Notes under the pieces: generated by a model
Told to the model about the DNA's origin: nothing
The model's database searches: none
The model's input: the letters and a program-made list of their open reading frames with translations, nothing else
Part shown: piece by piece, positions 32,586 through 44,989 of the stretch
Layout: each line of letters starts with the position of its first letter
Numbering within the stretch: the first letter of the stretch is position 1
NCBI RefSeq assembly: GCF_036588685.1
Contig: NC_086384.1
Location: 11,484,195-11,548,194, forward strand
Length of the DNA stretch: 64,000 nt
Direction of reading: 5' to 3'
Source of the DNA: Mytilus trossulus
Taxonomy: Eukaryota; Mollusca; Bivalvia; Mytilida; Mytilidae
Made by a program: the position numbers and the translations under genes

Positions 32586-33420
32586 GCTAACACCCAAATA
32601 TAGCACAAAATAGACAAAGTAAACACCCAACTTCACACTAGACAGACAGAGTAAACACCTAAATATAGCACTAAAGAGACAAAGGAAACACACAACTTCA
32701 CACTAAACAGACTGAGTAAACACAAAGATATAGCACTAAAGAGACAAAGTAAGCACAACACTTCACACTAGACAGAGTAAACACAAAGATATAGCACTAA
32801 AGAGACAAAGAAAGCACAACACTTCACACTAGACGGACTGATTAATTGATTGATTGATTGTTGGTTGCTTTACGCCTTCACACTAGACAGACAGAGTTTA
32901 CATGTACATCCAAATATAGCATTAAAGAGACAAAGTAAACTCACAAATTCACACTAGACAGACTGAATAAACACCCAAATATAGCACTAAAGAGACAAGT
33001 AAACTCACAATTTTACACTAGACAGACTGAGTAAACACACAAATATAGCACTAAAGAGACAGAGTGAACACACAACTTCACACTAGACAGAGTAAACACA
33101 TATATAGCACTAAAGAAACAAAGTAAACACACAACTTCACACTAGACAGACTGAGTAAACACACTGCTATAGCACTAAAGAAACAAAGTTAACTAACAAA
33201 TACACTCTACATGGACAGACAGAGTACATAGATGTAGCACTAGACAAAACAAGTAAACACACAAATATAGCACAAGCCAGACAAAATAACACCACAAAGT
33301 AACACACGATACTCAGAGTAAACACCAACATAACACTATACAAAGTAAACACAAATTAACACTATAGATATGGAAAGTAAACGCACATATAAACACGCTG
33401 ACATTCAACGTAAACACACA
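32586..33420 (+). repeat. ~64-bp tandem repeat upstream of STEAP
   Basis: About twelve units contain ACTTCACACTAGACAGACTG and ATATAGCACTAAAGAGACAA at 60-66-bp spacing (for example 32631, 32695, 32760, 32821). Divergence grows to the right and the pattern fades near 33570. One unit is interrupted at about 32840-32875 by a TTGATTGATTGATTG stretch. Confidence 0.88.
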
Positions 33421-33570
33421 CATTAATACAATATACACATAGTTAATACCTAAATAACACTTAACAGCCAAAACAAACATCCAAATTACTAGTTACAATA
33501 GACCGACATAGAAAACACATACTTAAACAATATATAAACAAAATAAACATCCAAATTAACACATAAATAA

Positions 33571-35460
33571 CATTATAGTTTATAGACATACAAATTTTAG
33601 GTAGCAACCATTTGATTTTCTGTGGGGGGAGGGTGTGGGACTATGGACTTCTTTTGAAAAAAAAGTTTGGTTCCAGTTTTTTGAGAAAAAAATAATTTTG
33701 TTTTTGCCACTATATGTAATGCTAAAATTGTAAGAAAACAATTATTTTCAACTTGTCGCCAAAAAACACAGGCGAAAAAAAAAGTTTGTCCGAGAAAAAA
33801 ATCTACAGCGGCACTTACCCCCACCCCCACGAGAAAATGAGATCGTTGCAGCCTCAGTTAAATTTGGGATGATGGTAAATGAGACCAATATCCACCTTTA
33901 AAATAGTTCAAATGTAGTGGATGTAAAGCAGTTATGGCAACCTTATGGTATTCAACAATGATACCGTACCGTATAATCAACTCTATATCTCCATAAAAAT
34001 ACAGGATACTTATGGGGAATTTTCTCGAGACAATTCACACGAGAACAATTGACGGTTGAATGACACAGGACTGCTCTAGTATGTTTGTCTATTTCCCGTG
34101 TCCTTGGGGTAAAATATTATCTTTAAGATCTTTTAAGACTTATGCAGTGGTCCTTCAAAATTAACGACACTTACATTGATGTTGTTTCAAAATAGAAGTA
34201 AAATATGAAGAATATCAAATCGACATGAAATATAAAAAAAGCAATATAAAGAATTAATAGCGGAGAACATAGATTATTAGATGATTTAATTTAACTGGTT
34301 TTGTTTTAAAGTTGCACTGTTAAAGAGAAAACACTCGAGAGTTTTAAAAGTACAAAAACAAAACTGTACCTCATGAACTTGTTTCCTTCTTAATCCCAAA
34401 ATAGTCTCAATAAATTATTGTAACTTTAAACGGAAATACTTGTCATGCAAAACACTCTTAAAAGATGTAATTTGACGGAAAAGTTTCTTCGTTTTAATAC
34501 ATTACTACAGTTATTTTACAGATATTGTGTGCATGCTTGATATATTTTCCCAGATGTTAAAACATGTTCAGAAAACTTTGATTGACATTTATGACGATAT
34601 TAAGAAATACACATTAATACGTAGGCTACATTACAGAATCATTACATATCACACGTAAACCCATTCGTCAATACTAATATTGAATCGTGTGGCCTGAAGG
34701 AGTGGTATATAACTTTTTAAATACGCACATTACACTTTTAATTTTATCTTGTTTATTATGGATGAAGGACTTGGGTTTACTTATAATTATAAGATAAATA
34801 AATACTGTGACGAATTAATGAAAAAAACAGGTAGACCGAAAATGACATGTCTCAATAATAAAATGACTACCGGTATTTTACCTGTTATTATATTATGTAA
34901 ATCAATCGTATTTTTGCTAATGCTAACATTTTACTTACTGTTTTAAATACATGGAAACAGAGGAATTTCCCTGCTCATTTGTGAATAAGGACCAAATTTA
35001 CATAAAATGTATTAACACAGCAGAGCCACTTAAAACTAAAGAAATGTCCTTCAGTCCTTATTTATATTCGTTGAATCACAGACAAGTGTGTACCCTAAGG
35101 TTCTAACAATTTAATGTCTTATTTCTGATAAGATCACAAAGTTATTTAAGGCCTGAAGAAGATGTTCATTGTTTGAAATTTTTGATTATTTATTTTAAAC
35201 ATGTATATAACATGTATAACATATTTTAGCAGTACATCTTTAACCAAAACTAAATATTTATGCAGGTAGAAGAAATGTAAATTAAACAAAAGTTTGTATC
35301 TAAACGACTTCAACAAAAAAAAGGTTCATTTTGAGTTCATAAAATATGTTTATTTATTTTTTATTCTAAGTACACATGCATGTATATGATATCGACACTT
35401 TTGAATTAAATTTATATTCCAATTTGAAAATTTGAAATTTTTATTCCTTGAGTGAGACAA
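33571..35460. other. Unannotated region upstream of STEAP
   Basis: AT-rich. A minus-strand donor-like catgag|gtacag sits at 34379, with no further support as an exon. No repeat family recognised. Confidence 0.35.
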
Positions 35461-35640
35461 AAGAGGGGCGAAAGATACCAAGGGGACAGTCAAACTCGTA
35501 GATCGAAATAAATTGACATGTCATTGGCTAAAAAAAGAAAAAGATAAACAGACAAATATATATAATAGTACACAAGACACAACATAGAAAACTAAAGACT
35601 AAGCAACACGAACCCCACATTTAAAAATACTTTTCCCATA
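35461..35640 (+). repeat. Interspersed repeat family C
   Basis: It reads GAGGGGCGAAAGATACCAAG, AGTCAAACTCGTAGATCGAA, ACACAAGACACAACATAGAA and AAGCAACACGAACCCCACAT. Confidence 0.82.
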
Positions 35641-35716
35641 TTTACTATAATCTATGTTCTTTACAAACTTCTGATTTTTAGTCCAGTTAAACGATAAACA
35701 TTGTCTTCTCGTTCTA

Positions 35717-35757
35717 ACCAAGGAGGTTATATCATATTATATAATATAACCTCCTTG
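35717..35757. repeat. Short inverted repeat AAGGAGGTTATAT
   Basis: AAGGAGGTTATAT and its complement ATATAACCTCCTT are separated by about 12 AT bases. It could form a small hairpin. Confidence 0.7.
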
Positions 35758-36169
35758 TTCTAACTATGCAAATAAAAAGTAAAATAGGCAGACACAATGC
35801 ATTTTACAGTTAATGGTGATTAATATCAGAAATTCGGAAACCAGAGCGTATCAACTGTTTTTACCGGAATTATGTCCTTTAAAAGTATAAAGGATATTAA
35901 AAATTGCATTTTTATCAATACGTTGCCTTTATTTCTTGTATGTACAGGTAATGTATGAGAATGTTTAAACGAACAACAAGATTTATTAGAGTTATTGCTC
36001 TTAGACAGAAAAAATATGTGCAATGACAAAGAACATTGGAACGATGTGCCTTTTTAATTTGAATATCAACATGATGCAAGCCAAACTGCCATTTAACTGC
36101 GCTTTTTCTTCAAATACAAATCTAAAAAAAACCAGTGTTTTAAAAACCCAAACTTGTATTAATTATATA

Positions 36170-36320
36170 TTAGAAGATGTGGTTTGTCAGTATCAATAAG
36201 AAAAATGTCCATCCAAGTTACAATTTGTAAAAGTAAACCATTATAAGTCAAAGTACGGCCTTCAACCAGAGCCTTCACTCGTACCGAACAGAATACTGTA
36301 AAGTCCGTCGTTTTAAAATC
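36170..36320 (+). repeat. Decayed family A/B copy
   Basis: It contains AGAAGATGTGGTTTGTCAGT, GTAAACCATTATAAGTCAAA and TACGGCCTTCAACCAGAGCC. Confidence 0.6.
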
Positions 36321-36680
36321 AAACTTGATGTACAAATGGTACTATAGGGTATGTTCGTTCGTAAAATTTTATGATTTCAATTATATGACTGAGTTCATTC
36401 TAATCCAGAATAGTTTATAATTAAACACACTATAAAACGTTTGTCCTTAACAGCGATTTCGACATCATTAAAATGACATCTGATTTAGCTATTTTTCCAA
36501 TTGTCTAATTTCTTTTTTTCAGCAGTAATAAACTCTCTGTGTGTATAGAATATTTATTCAAACAAGGGAAAATATGATGACATTGTTTATAACAAACGTA
36601 GTACCCGGCCACGTCCATTTGTATTTTTATCCATCTGATGAGTTAAGCCTTTTTCAACTGATTTTTATAATTCTTTCTTA

Positions 36681-37047
36681 TGTTGTACTGTTATACCACT
36701 GTCCCAGGTTAGGGGAGGGTTGGGATCCCGCTAACATGTCTAACCCCGCAACATTATTTATGTATGTGCCTGTCCCAAATCAGGAGCCTGTAATTCAGTG
36801 GTTGTCGTTTGTTTATGTGTTACATATTTGTTTTCGTTAATTTTTTTACATAGATAAGGCCGTTAGTTTTCTCGTTTGAATTGTTTTACATTGTCTTATC
36901 GGGGCCTTTTATAGCTGACTATGCGGTATGAGCTTTGCTCATTGTTGAAGGCCGTACGGTGACCTACAGTTGTTAATGTCTGTGTCATTTTTGGTCTTTT
37001 GGGGATAGTTGTCTCATTGGCAATCATACCACATCTTCTTTTTTATA
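36681..37047 (-). repeat. Interspersed repeat family A, extended (reverse)
   Basis: Near full length: ACTGTCCCAGGTTAGGGGAG, GGGATCCCGCTAACATGTCT, CAGGAGCCTGTAATTCAGTG, AAGGCCGTTAGTTTTCTCGT, GGGCCTTTTATAGCTGACTA and CATTGGCAATCATACCACAT. Confidence 0.88.
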
Positions 37048-37260
37048 GTGTCTGTTAAGCAGAACAAGTGCATGTTCACAAAGAACCAACACTTCATTAG
37101 TTTTTTCCTGTCACCATTGCGAATGTGTTGACTTGTCCTCTTAACACAATAGCGATATGTTTTCACGTCCTAAAATCTTTTCAGTAATACCAGAATAATG
37201 GGTCAAATCTATAATTATACCGATTATGTCATATTCCCGAATCCCGACTGTGATTTTTTG

Positions 37261-37471
37261 ACTCAGTAATGATTTACTTAGGCTTTTCTACCTCAGGCAT
37301 AGATTACCTTAGCTGTATTTGGCAAAACTTTTCGGAATTTTGGTCCTCAATGCTCTTCAACTTCGTACTTTATTTGGCCTTTTTAACTTTTTTGATTCAA
37401 GCGTCACTGATAAGTCTTTTGTAGACGAAACGCGCGTCTGGCGTATACACTAAATTTAGTCCTGGTATATA
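37261..37471 (-). repeat. Interspersed repeat family E (reverse)
   Basis: It contains CTTCAACTTCGTACTTTATT, AGCGTCACTGATAAGTCTTT, GTAGACGAAACGCGCGTCTG and TTAGTCCTGGTATATATGAT. Related copies lie at 22716, 56978, 59490 and 62815. Confidence 0.75.
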
Positions 37472-38211
37472 TGATGCGTTTATTTACATGGCGGAGAATG
37501 CATGCATGTCATAAGATTCATAACCTGTCGACACAACTAGTATCGCCCCTTTTGGAATTCATTTGATTCCTTCAGGTTTTTTTTTTTGTTGCTTTGGTTG
37601 TATCTTCTAAATTGATTTTTTTAGTTTTGAACATCGATAAAATTACTGATGCTTAAATTCGAGTGTTGAATAAATTCACAATATTCACAATACCAGGGCT
37701 TTTAAAAAAAACTTTGTTGACTTTGTTTATTGTGACCTCTCTCTGGTTGTGTTTATGTGGTTTAAACTGTTGTCGTTTAGAGTTATGGTTAATATTTTCC
37801 TTATTTGCAACCATATTAAATATTATTTTTATATTCTAATTCCATACAGATACATAGAAACAAATAGGTGATAATACGACCAGTCGAAATCAAGTTCGGA
37901 AATAGTATCGTTTACTACTAATTATATGGACATATGGTATAAATAACAGTAATTAATTTAAAAATAAAATGATTTACCTGAATTTGCCAAAAAGGCAGGA
38001 GGATTAAAAGACCAGGAGGGTCAATCTAAATGTTCTTTCCTAAATTATTGTGCATTGCTATCTGGAATTTACATTACGTTATGTAAGTCTTACAATAGCC
38101 TACCCTACTATCCACTTTGTGTTTAAAAACAGACTGATTTAATGTTATTATCATAGATTGTGTAAAAAATAAAAAAAGTGACTTCTAAAAATACGAAATA
38201 TATATTTATCC

Positions 38212-38272
38212 AGGGGATGCGTTAATTATAACACACTGTCTCCAGGGGATGTGTTTATTATAACACATTTAA
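38212..38272 (+). repeat. Two-copy tandem duplication, ~32 bp
   Basis: TCCAGGGGATG followed by CGTTAATTATAACACACTG is repeated as TCCAGGGGATG, then TGTTTATTATAACACATTT. Confidence 0.7.
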
Positions 38273-38772
38273 CTATTGTTTTTGCATCATAGAAAGGTCA
38301 GCAAGGAAAGCTACTTGATGTTAATCTAATCTCATCTGTCGTGCTAATTAAAAACATTGAAGAAAAGACAGACTGGGTCAAATGGAATATATCTATAATC
38401 ATTTGTCACTTTCATGGATAACTGTCAACAAAGTCTTAATGGTTACAGTTAACCCTTTGAAGTAGTCATTTCAGATTGGTGTAAAATAGTTGTCTGTATA
38501 ATATAAACATTACTGACATTTTTTTTTCTATTAATCAAGTATTCACCAATCCACTTGGTAATAAAGTATTTTCATGTAAGTTAACAAAAAGGACATTAAA
38601 GCTGCCCGGGTAATAAATTAATCAAACCTGCAATTCAATGGTACATAAATACGTAATTGATCTTGTGTCTGTTAACCTATTGTTTAATGTTAATTAAATT
38701 TAACAAATCTTACACCACGAAAACTATACATAAACAGTTAATGATACATCTTTTGAATTTTAGAAAAAAAGA

Positions 38773-38960
38773 TAAACATTCCCGTTTGAATGATTTTACG
38801 TTACTATTTTTTGGTGCCCTTTATAGCTTGCTGTTCGGTGCGAGCCAAGGCTCCGTGCTGAAGACCGTATCTCAATCTATGATGGTTTACTTTTATAAAT
38901 TGTTATTTCCATGGAGAGTTGTCACATTGGCACTCATACCACATCTTCTTATATCTATTT
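38773..38960 (-). repeat. Interspersed repeat family B (reverse)
   Basis: It reads CCCGTTTGAATGATTTTACG, GCTGTTCGGTGCGAGCCAAG, TGGAGAGTTGTCACATTGGC and CTCATACCACATCTTCTTAT. Confidence 0.82.
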
Positions 38961-39058
38961 TGTGGAGAGTTATCTTATTGGCATCTTTTTTTAAAAATAT
39001 AAAACCTATACATAATAGAATGTTATTAATATGAACTAAAAAAAAATGTATAGTATCT

Positions 39059-40860
39059 TCTCGACAAGGTGGATGCTACCTCGACAATATGGATGTTACC
39101 TCGACAAGGTGGATGTTACCTCGACAAGGTGGATGCTACCTCGACAAGGTGAATGTTACCTCAACATGGTGGGTGTTATCTAGACAAGGTGGATGTAACC
39201 TCGACAAGGTGGATGTAACCTTGACAAGGTGGATGTAACCTTGACAAGGTGGATGTTACCTTGACAAGGTGGATGTAACCTCGACAAGATGGATGTTACC
39301 TCGACAAGTTGGACTTAACCTCGACAAGGTGGATGTTTCCTCGACAAGTTGGACGTAACCTCGATAAGGTAGATGTTACCTCGACAAGTTGGACTTAACC
39401 TCGACAAGGTGGATGTTACCTCGACAAGTTGGACTTAACCTCGACAAGGTGGATGTTTCCTCAACAAGGTGAATGTAACCTCTACAAGGTGGATGTTAAC
39501 TCGACAAGGTGGTTGTTACCTCGACAAGGTGGATGTTACCTCGACAAGGTGGATGTTACCTCGACAAGGTTGATATAACCTCGACAAGGTGGATGTAACC
39601 TCGACAAGGTGAATGTTACCTCGACAAGGTGTCTGTCACCTCGATAAGGTGGAAGTTACCTCGACAAGGTGAATGTAACCTATACAAGGTGGATGTAACC
39701 TCGACAAGGGGAATGTTACCTCGACAAGGTGGATGTTACCTCGAAAAGGTGGATGTTATCTCGACAAGGTGAATGTAACCTCTACAAGGTGGATGTAACC
39801 TCGACAAGGTGAATGTTACCTCGACAAGGTGGATGTTACCTCGAAAAGGTGGATGTTACCTCGACAAGGTGAATGTAACCTCTACAAGGTGGATGTAACC
39901 TCGACAAGGTGAATGTAACCTCGAAAAGGTGAATGTTACCTCGACAAGGTGAATGTTACCTCGACAAGGTGGATGTTATCTCGACAAGGTGAATGTAACC
40001 TCGACAAGGTGAATGTTACCTCGACAAGGTGGATGTTACCTCGACAAGGTGTCTGTTACCTCGATAAGGTGGTTGTTACCTCGACAAGGTGAATGTTACC
40101 TCTACAAGGTGAATGTTACCTCTACAAGGTGGATGTAACCTCGACAAGGTTAATGTAACTTCGACAAGGTTGATGCTACCTCGATGATGTGGGTGTTACC
40201 TCGACAAGGTTGGTGTTACCTCGACAAGGTGAATGTTACCTCGACAAGGTTAATGTAACAACGGGCAAGGTGAATGTTACCTCGACAAGGTTGATGCTAC
40301 CTCGACAAGGTGGATGCTACCTCGATGATGTGGGTCTTACCTCGACAAGGTGGGTGTTACCTCGACAAGGTTGGTGTTACCTCGACAAGGTGGGTGTTAC
40401 CTCGACAAGGTGAATGTAACAACGGGCAAGCTGAATGTTACCTCGACAAGGTTGATGCTACCTCGACAAGGTGGATGCTACCTCGATGATGTGGGTGTTA
40501 CCTCGACAAGGTGGTTGTTACCTCGACAAGGTGGATGTAGCTTCGAAAAGGTGGATGTAACCTCGACAAGGTGGATGCTACCTCGATGATTTGGGTGTTA
40601 CCTCGACAAGGTGGATGTTACCTCGACAAGGTGTCTGTTACCTCGATAAGGTGGATGTTACCTCGACAAGGTGAATGTTACCTCTACAAGGTGGATGTAA
40701 CCTCAACAAGGTGGATGTAACCTCGACAAGGTTGATGCTACCTCGATGATGTGGGTGTTACCTCGACAAGGTGGATGTTACCTCGACAAAGTTTGTTACC
40801 TCGACAATATGGATGTTACCTCGACAAGGTGGGTGTAACTTCAACGAGATAGATGTAACC
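39059..40860 (+). repeat. 20-bp minisatellite, ~90 units, with higher-order structure
   Basis: The consensus CTCGACAAGGTGGATGTTAC repeats head to tail for 1.8 kb with point variants. Higher-order periods appear: TCTACAAGG-type variants recur every 100 bp at 39681, 39781 and 39881, and an AACAACGGGCAAG variant recurs 160 bp apart (40258, 40418) with a TCGATGATGTGGG variant following each. A one-base phase shift occurs near 40260. The open frames at 40189-40589 are repeat artefacts. Confidence 0.95.
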
Positions 40861-41619
40861 AATTCAAAAGTAAAGATGAGAATGAAGCAGTACGTGACAA
40901 TGCAATGATCATATTAGACATATACAGTCAGATTGATATCAATTAATATTTTTAGATTTAAATTTTTGTTTGGTACCTTAATTTGTATGTTTTAATTAAT
41001 TGATGAAAAATGAGCATCGCTTAACTACCTCTGTTTAATTTTGTTTAAGACCTTATATATTTTTGCTGAATGATGATTTTATCTTAGCAAATGCTCAACC
41101 TGAAACCTTACCGCTTACGTATTTGTTATATGGTTATTCGTCAGCGATGATTGCAATGTACGTTATAACATATAAACATTATTGGAAAGCAATTTTCTTC
41201 ATTAAATATTGTATGTGGGAAGTTAAGAGATGACGTATGAACGAGTACGATACCTGAGATGTTCGTATCAAAAGGTCTTTACACATTCTAAAACCTTTTC
41301 TACGTCAAATACCTGTTGTGTGAAATAAAATATGTCATCTGAATATAAGAATCATATCTGAAATTACAATAATATTTGTTTATAGATTAACAATTTAATT
41401 TTTCAAATATATAATTAAATGTTGATATCAGTGATATTACAAATAATTGCTTTCCTAAGATTTAAATTTTAAATTGGAATTTATTGATGAAAACGTGTGA
41501 AACCCAACCCTTTTCGAAACTTTTAAATATAAATTCATCCGTAAACACAGATATTATAGCTAAACTGAATGATTAAATCAATGGATCAATATATACACAT
41601 GTATTCAAACAAAACCAAA
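40861..41619. other. Nothing recognised
   Basis: AT-rich sequence after the minisatellite, no gene or repeat identified. Confidence 0.35.
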
Positions 41620-41820
41620 AGATGGGCAATAATATCCAATTGACATTCGAACTCATATGTCGAAAAAAAAGACAACGCCATTGATAAAGAAAGAAAATAT
41701 AAAAAATATAAAAAAACACAACATACGAAACTAAAGAGTGAATAGAACGAACCCCACCAAAATTTTAAAAGGATCTAAGTTGCTTCGGAATGGTTAGCAG
41801 ATCCTGCTCAACCTGTAAAT
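41620..41820 (+). repeat. Decayed family C copy
   Basis: It contains CATTCGAACTCATATGTCGA, ACACAACATACGAAACTAAA, ACGAACCCCACCAAAATTTT and TTAGCAGATCCTGCTCAACC. Confidence 0.65.
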
Positions 41821-42039
41821 TTATTATCATAAATTCATTGTTGATAACATCATTTGAAGTTTCAAATTTCAGTATATTTTTTCTTTTACGAATAATTATG
41901 TGTTTAAACGCTTTTTGTTTTATTGAATCGCCCTTTACAATCATTGAACATTCAACGTTTTATCTTTATAAGTAAATTATGGAAATTATATAAGAATAAA
42001 TTATCATACTGATTATCATACTGATATATATTTATAAAT

Positions 42040-42175
42040 ATAGAGATGTGGTGTGATTGTCAAATAAATATATCCACCAACGTTCAAATAAAATAGATGT
42101 AAGCAATTGCATGCACTCGTACAACAGGAGACAATGAGACCAACCTAATCTTATAGTGGGTACTAAAAGGCCTAG
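42040..42175 (+). repeat. Decayed family A-like copy
   Basis: It opens GAGATGTGGTGTGATTGTCA and contains AACAGGAGACAATGAGACCA. Weak match. Confidence 0.4.
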
Positions 42176-42299
42176 ACATGAAAAATATAAAATAATGCAA
42201 TTGAAAAAAAATAACTGTCTAACTGCCAAACATACATATGACCGACATGAACCAACAACAACCACTGAACTACATTGTGTTTTCTCTCTCAATATTATT

Positions 42300-43255
42300 A
42301 TGTGTAGACAAGTGTAGTATATGTACTAAAATGGGAAAATGTAAAACATAAGATTATCAAGCTGCCATTTGAAAACAATTTTCAAAACAGAAAAATAGTG
42401 TGTTTGCTTTACAAACAGATTTTATTTAAAATTTATTTACAAAAAATATTGAAACTTCCTAAAAAGTGAGTTTCACTTTGGAAAATATTTTACTGTTTTG
42501 CTCAAACTCTTTACCTTTCTTGAAACCCGTGGCCAACAAATAATATTCGAACTTGACTAATAAAATCCAGAATTTGTGAATCATCAATTACTAGTATTAT
42601 TAATAAAAAAGTCGCAACGCAAAACAGCCTGAACGCGTGAAATTTACAACTATACAAATTAAATGTGCAATACGAATTTGAAATCAAATTTACGTGAAGA
42701 ACTCAGAAGATGGAATTCAGTCGGTAATTGATATGCATTTATTTTCTCTGAAATTGCTGCTAGTTCCAATTTTAGATTCTTTATAAAGATTCGATTGAGA
42801 AAATATATATTTACGTTACGTAATGGTATTTTTTTTAACAATAGTGTGAGTTTAATTGAGGTTATCATCGGAATCATCAATGAAAATAGACTAATCAAAG
42901 TTGAATGGTAAAAACAATTACACATGGGGAGCATTGCAAACCAAAATTTTGTTTTGGCGCCTTTGCTAGTACAGTTTGTATGTTTGCTTGATTGTTTTAG
43001 ACAGTTGTAGTGTATGAATGTGATGTATGTTTACAGTTTTGACTGCTGGATCTCAATAATTATCATGTTTACTTATTATGTTAGTATGATCTGCTTACCA
43101 AATGCTTTTACTTTTTTTTGTTTGATAGCGTTATTTTTATCAGTTTTTTAAGGATTTTCCCTTTTTGAATTTTCCTTGGAGTTCAGTATCTTTCATTTCT
43201 TGCAAAAATGTCAGGAGTCAGAAAACCGTAGTTGCTTTATACTTTCACTATGTTA
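42300..43255. other. Nothing recognised
   Basis: AT-rich. The minus-strand frame at 42659-42934 has no domain features or splice support. Confidence 0.35.
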
Positions 43256-43512
43256 TAAAAGAGGGACGTAAGATACCAGAGGGATAGTCAAACTCATATA
43301 TTGAAAATAAGCTAACAACGCAATGGCTAAAAATAAAAGGACACATATAGACAAATAATAGTACAGAAGACACAACATAAAAAAACTAAAGACTAAGCAA
43401 CACGAATCCAACCAAACACTGGGGGTCGATCTCAGGTGCTCCGGAAGGGAAAGGAGATCCTGGTCCACATTTAGTTTTGCTAACGATACGACTTACACCT
43501 GTCACAATGAAT
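43256..43512 (+). repeat. Interspersed repeat family C, near full copy
   Basis: It reads GAGGGACGTAAGATACCAGA, GATAGTCAAACTCATATATT, AATAATAGTACAGAAGACAC, GGTCGATCTCAGGTGCTCCG and GGAGATCCTGGTCCACATTT. Confidence 0.85.
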
Positions 43513-44068
43513 CGCTATATATCTATATTTATATTATATTTTTTCGGATTATATAACTGTCGGCAATTCACGGATGAATTCTCGATGAATAATAAGATTA
43601 TGAATGGCTAGCTATATTTTTTTTGTAATTTAGATATTAGTTTTTGTATCTATTAAACAAAACAAAGGTCAAATCGGTGAACATGAATTTCACAGCCAAT
43701 TCCCCTTTATCTCGAACTAAAATGTTAATTGTATTTATTTAATTAAAAAAAGGGTTAAGAATTTTAAGAGTAAACAAATAACTTGTTTATCAACTAATAA
43801 CCGCTACCATACGCTGGTAGTCAAATATTTTCTTTCAAAGTAAACAAATCAGGATTTTAAAGTGCATATCCTTTACGATTCTATTAATCCTATTTATGTT
43901 AACATAACATATCATTGATATCGATTAAAAGTTTACATTACATTATGTTACATCGCTGTTACATTGACGTATATAATCCACGTCTTTGTTCAAGAAAAAC
44001 AAATTTATTTCTTTATTATTCAAATTAATTATGTTGTAATGAATTAAACACTAACATAGCAAACTTAC

Positions 44069-44215
44069 CTGAATGTATAACACCTTTTACTATCTTCCGT
44101 TATGAGAAAGAACTTTTAACCGGATTGCAACTGCCAATCAAAATTCAATTACTCCACTTCTAACCTGTAATTTAAGCAGCTTGATATCAGACAAGTTTGA
44201 ATACATACAATATTT
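44069..44215 (-). promoter_or_regulatory. Candidate alternative first exon/promoter (copy 1), possibly of STEAP
   Basis: The minus strand reads ...GGTGTTATACATTCAG|GTAAGTTTGC, a full donor consensus at 44067-44068. Upstream words TTAAATTACAGGTTAGAA, TTTTGATTGGCAG (inverted CCAAT) and GGTTAAAAGTTCTTTC are shared in order and spacing with 54216-54345. No coding frame is evident. The nearest minus-strand coding exon with an open acceptor is STEAP, 12 kb away. Assignment is inference. Confidence 0.45.
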
Positions 44216-44989
44216 TATACAGTAATGATTGTGTCAACATTCGTTTGTTGTCATACCAAAGCAGATCATCAATTGTGTTTGAAATCCTTACATACATGTT
44301 TAAAATAAATTGACATGGATTTAATTTAAGTAGGGGATTTTATGGTACAGATGGTGATTCTTTTACGTTGCCATGTTTAGTCTTTAAGCGATAGATCATA
44401 GAATCCGATTAAATATTTTAGTAACTCTTTCTTAATACCAGTCACAACATAGAAAAGGAAAGTTCGAATATCAAACAAATGAGGTTGACTGAATGGTTTA
44501 CCAATTAATATGAGTAATTGACCAAATAAAGCGATGACTACTGTAAATGTGCAATTGAATGCATATGACCATTTAATGAAGTTTTCGAATATGAATAGAT
44601 GAGACTTTCTTCAATAGGTCAACTACCATCCAAAAACGTATTCAATTACGGACTTTACCAACAGTTAACTGTTTCAATTTTATATCGATCTTTGAATCTC
44701 ACCCAAGTCAGAGTAGTTTGAACAATACCCGTTCTTTCTTACATTATGTTTACAATACAAATGTCCTTTAAAAGTCACAAATATGGAAGGACACCCAACC
44801 AGTGATAACAGTCAAACATGCATTCTTACAAAAAATGCTTTAAAGCATCTTAACAACCAAGTACGCGAATCAACTAAATTGTAATAAAAATAGTGTTATG
44901 ATTGTTCTCTGCCAAATATATTCAGAGAAGACCATTACCAGTTAATGGCTAAACCAGGTTTAAGGAATAACAATGCTTTTTAGCTCACC

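Noticed and set aside
34379..34440. Minus-strand donor-like catgag|gtacag
   Set aside because: Weak consensus and no other evidence of an exon.
37978..38080. Third possible STEAP 5' exon (minus-strand donor attcag|gtaaat at 37976)
   Set aside because: The donor fits, but the upstream sequence shares nothing with the two homologous blocks at 44.1 and 54.2 kb, so support is too thin.
40189..40589. ORFs TSTRLVLPRQGGCYLDKV through the minisatellite
   Set aside because: A 20-bp unit gives a 60-bp coding period open by chance in some frames.
39059..40860. Resemblance to a CRISPR array (regular short repeats)
   Set aside because: The repeats are direct 20-bp head-to-tail units without unique spacers, in a eukaryotic context with no cas genes.
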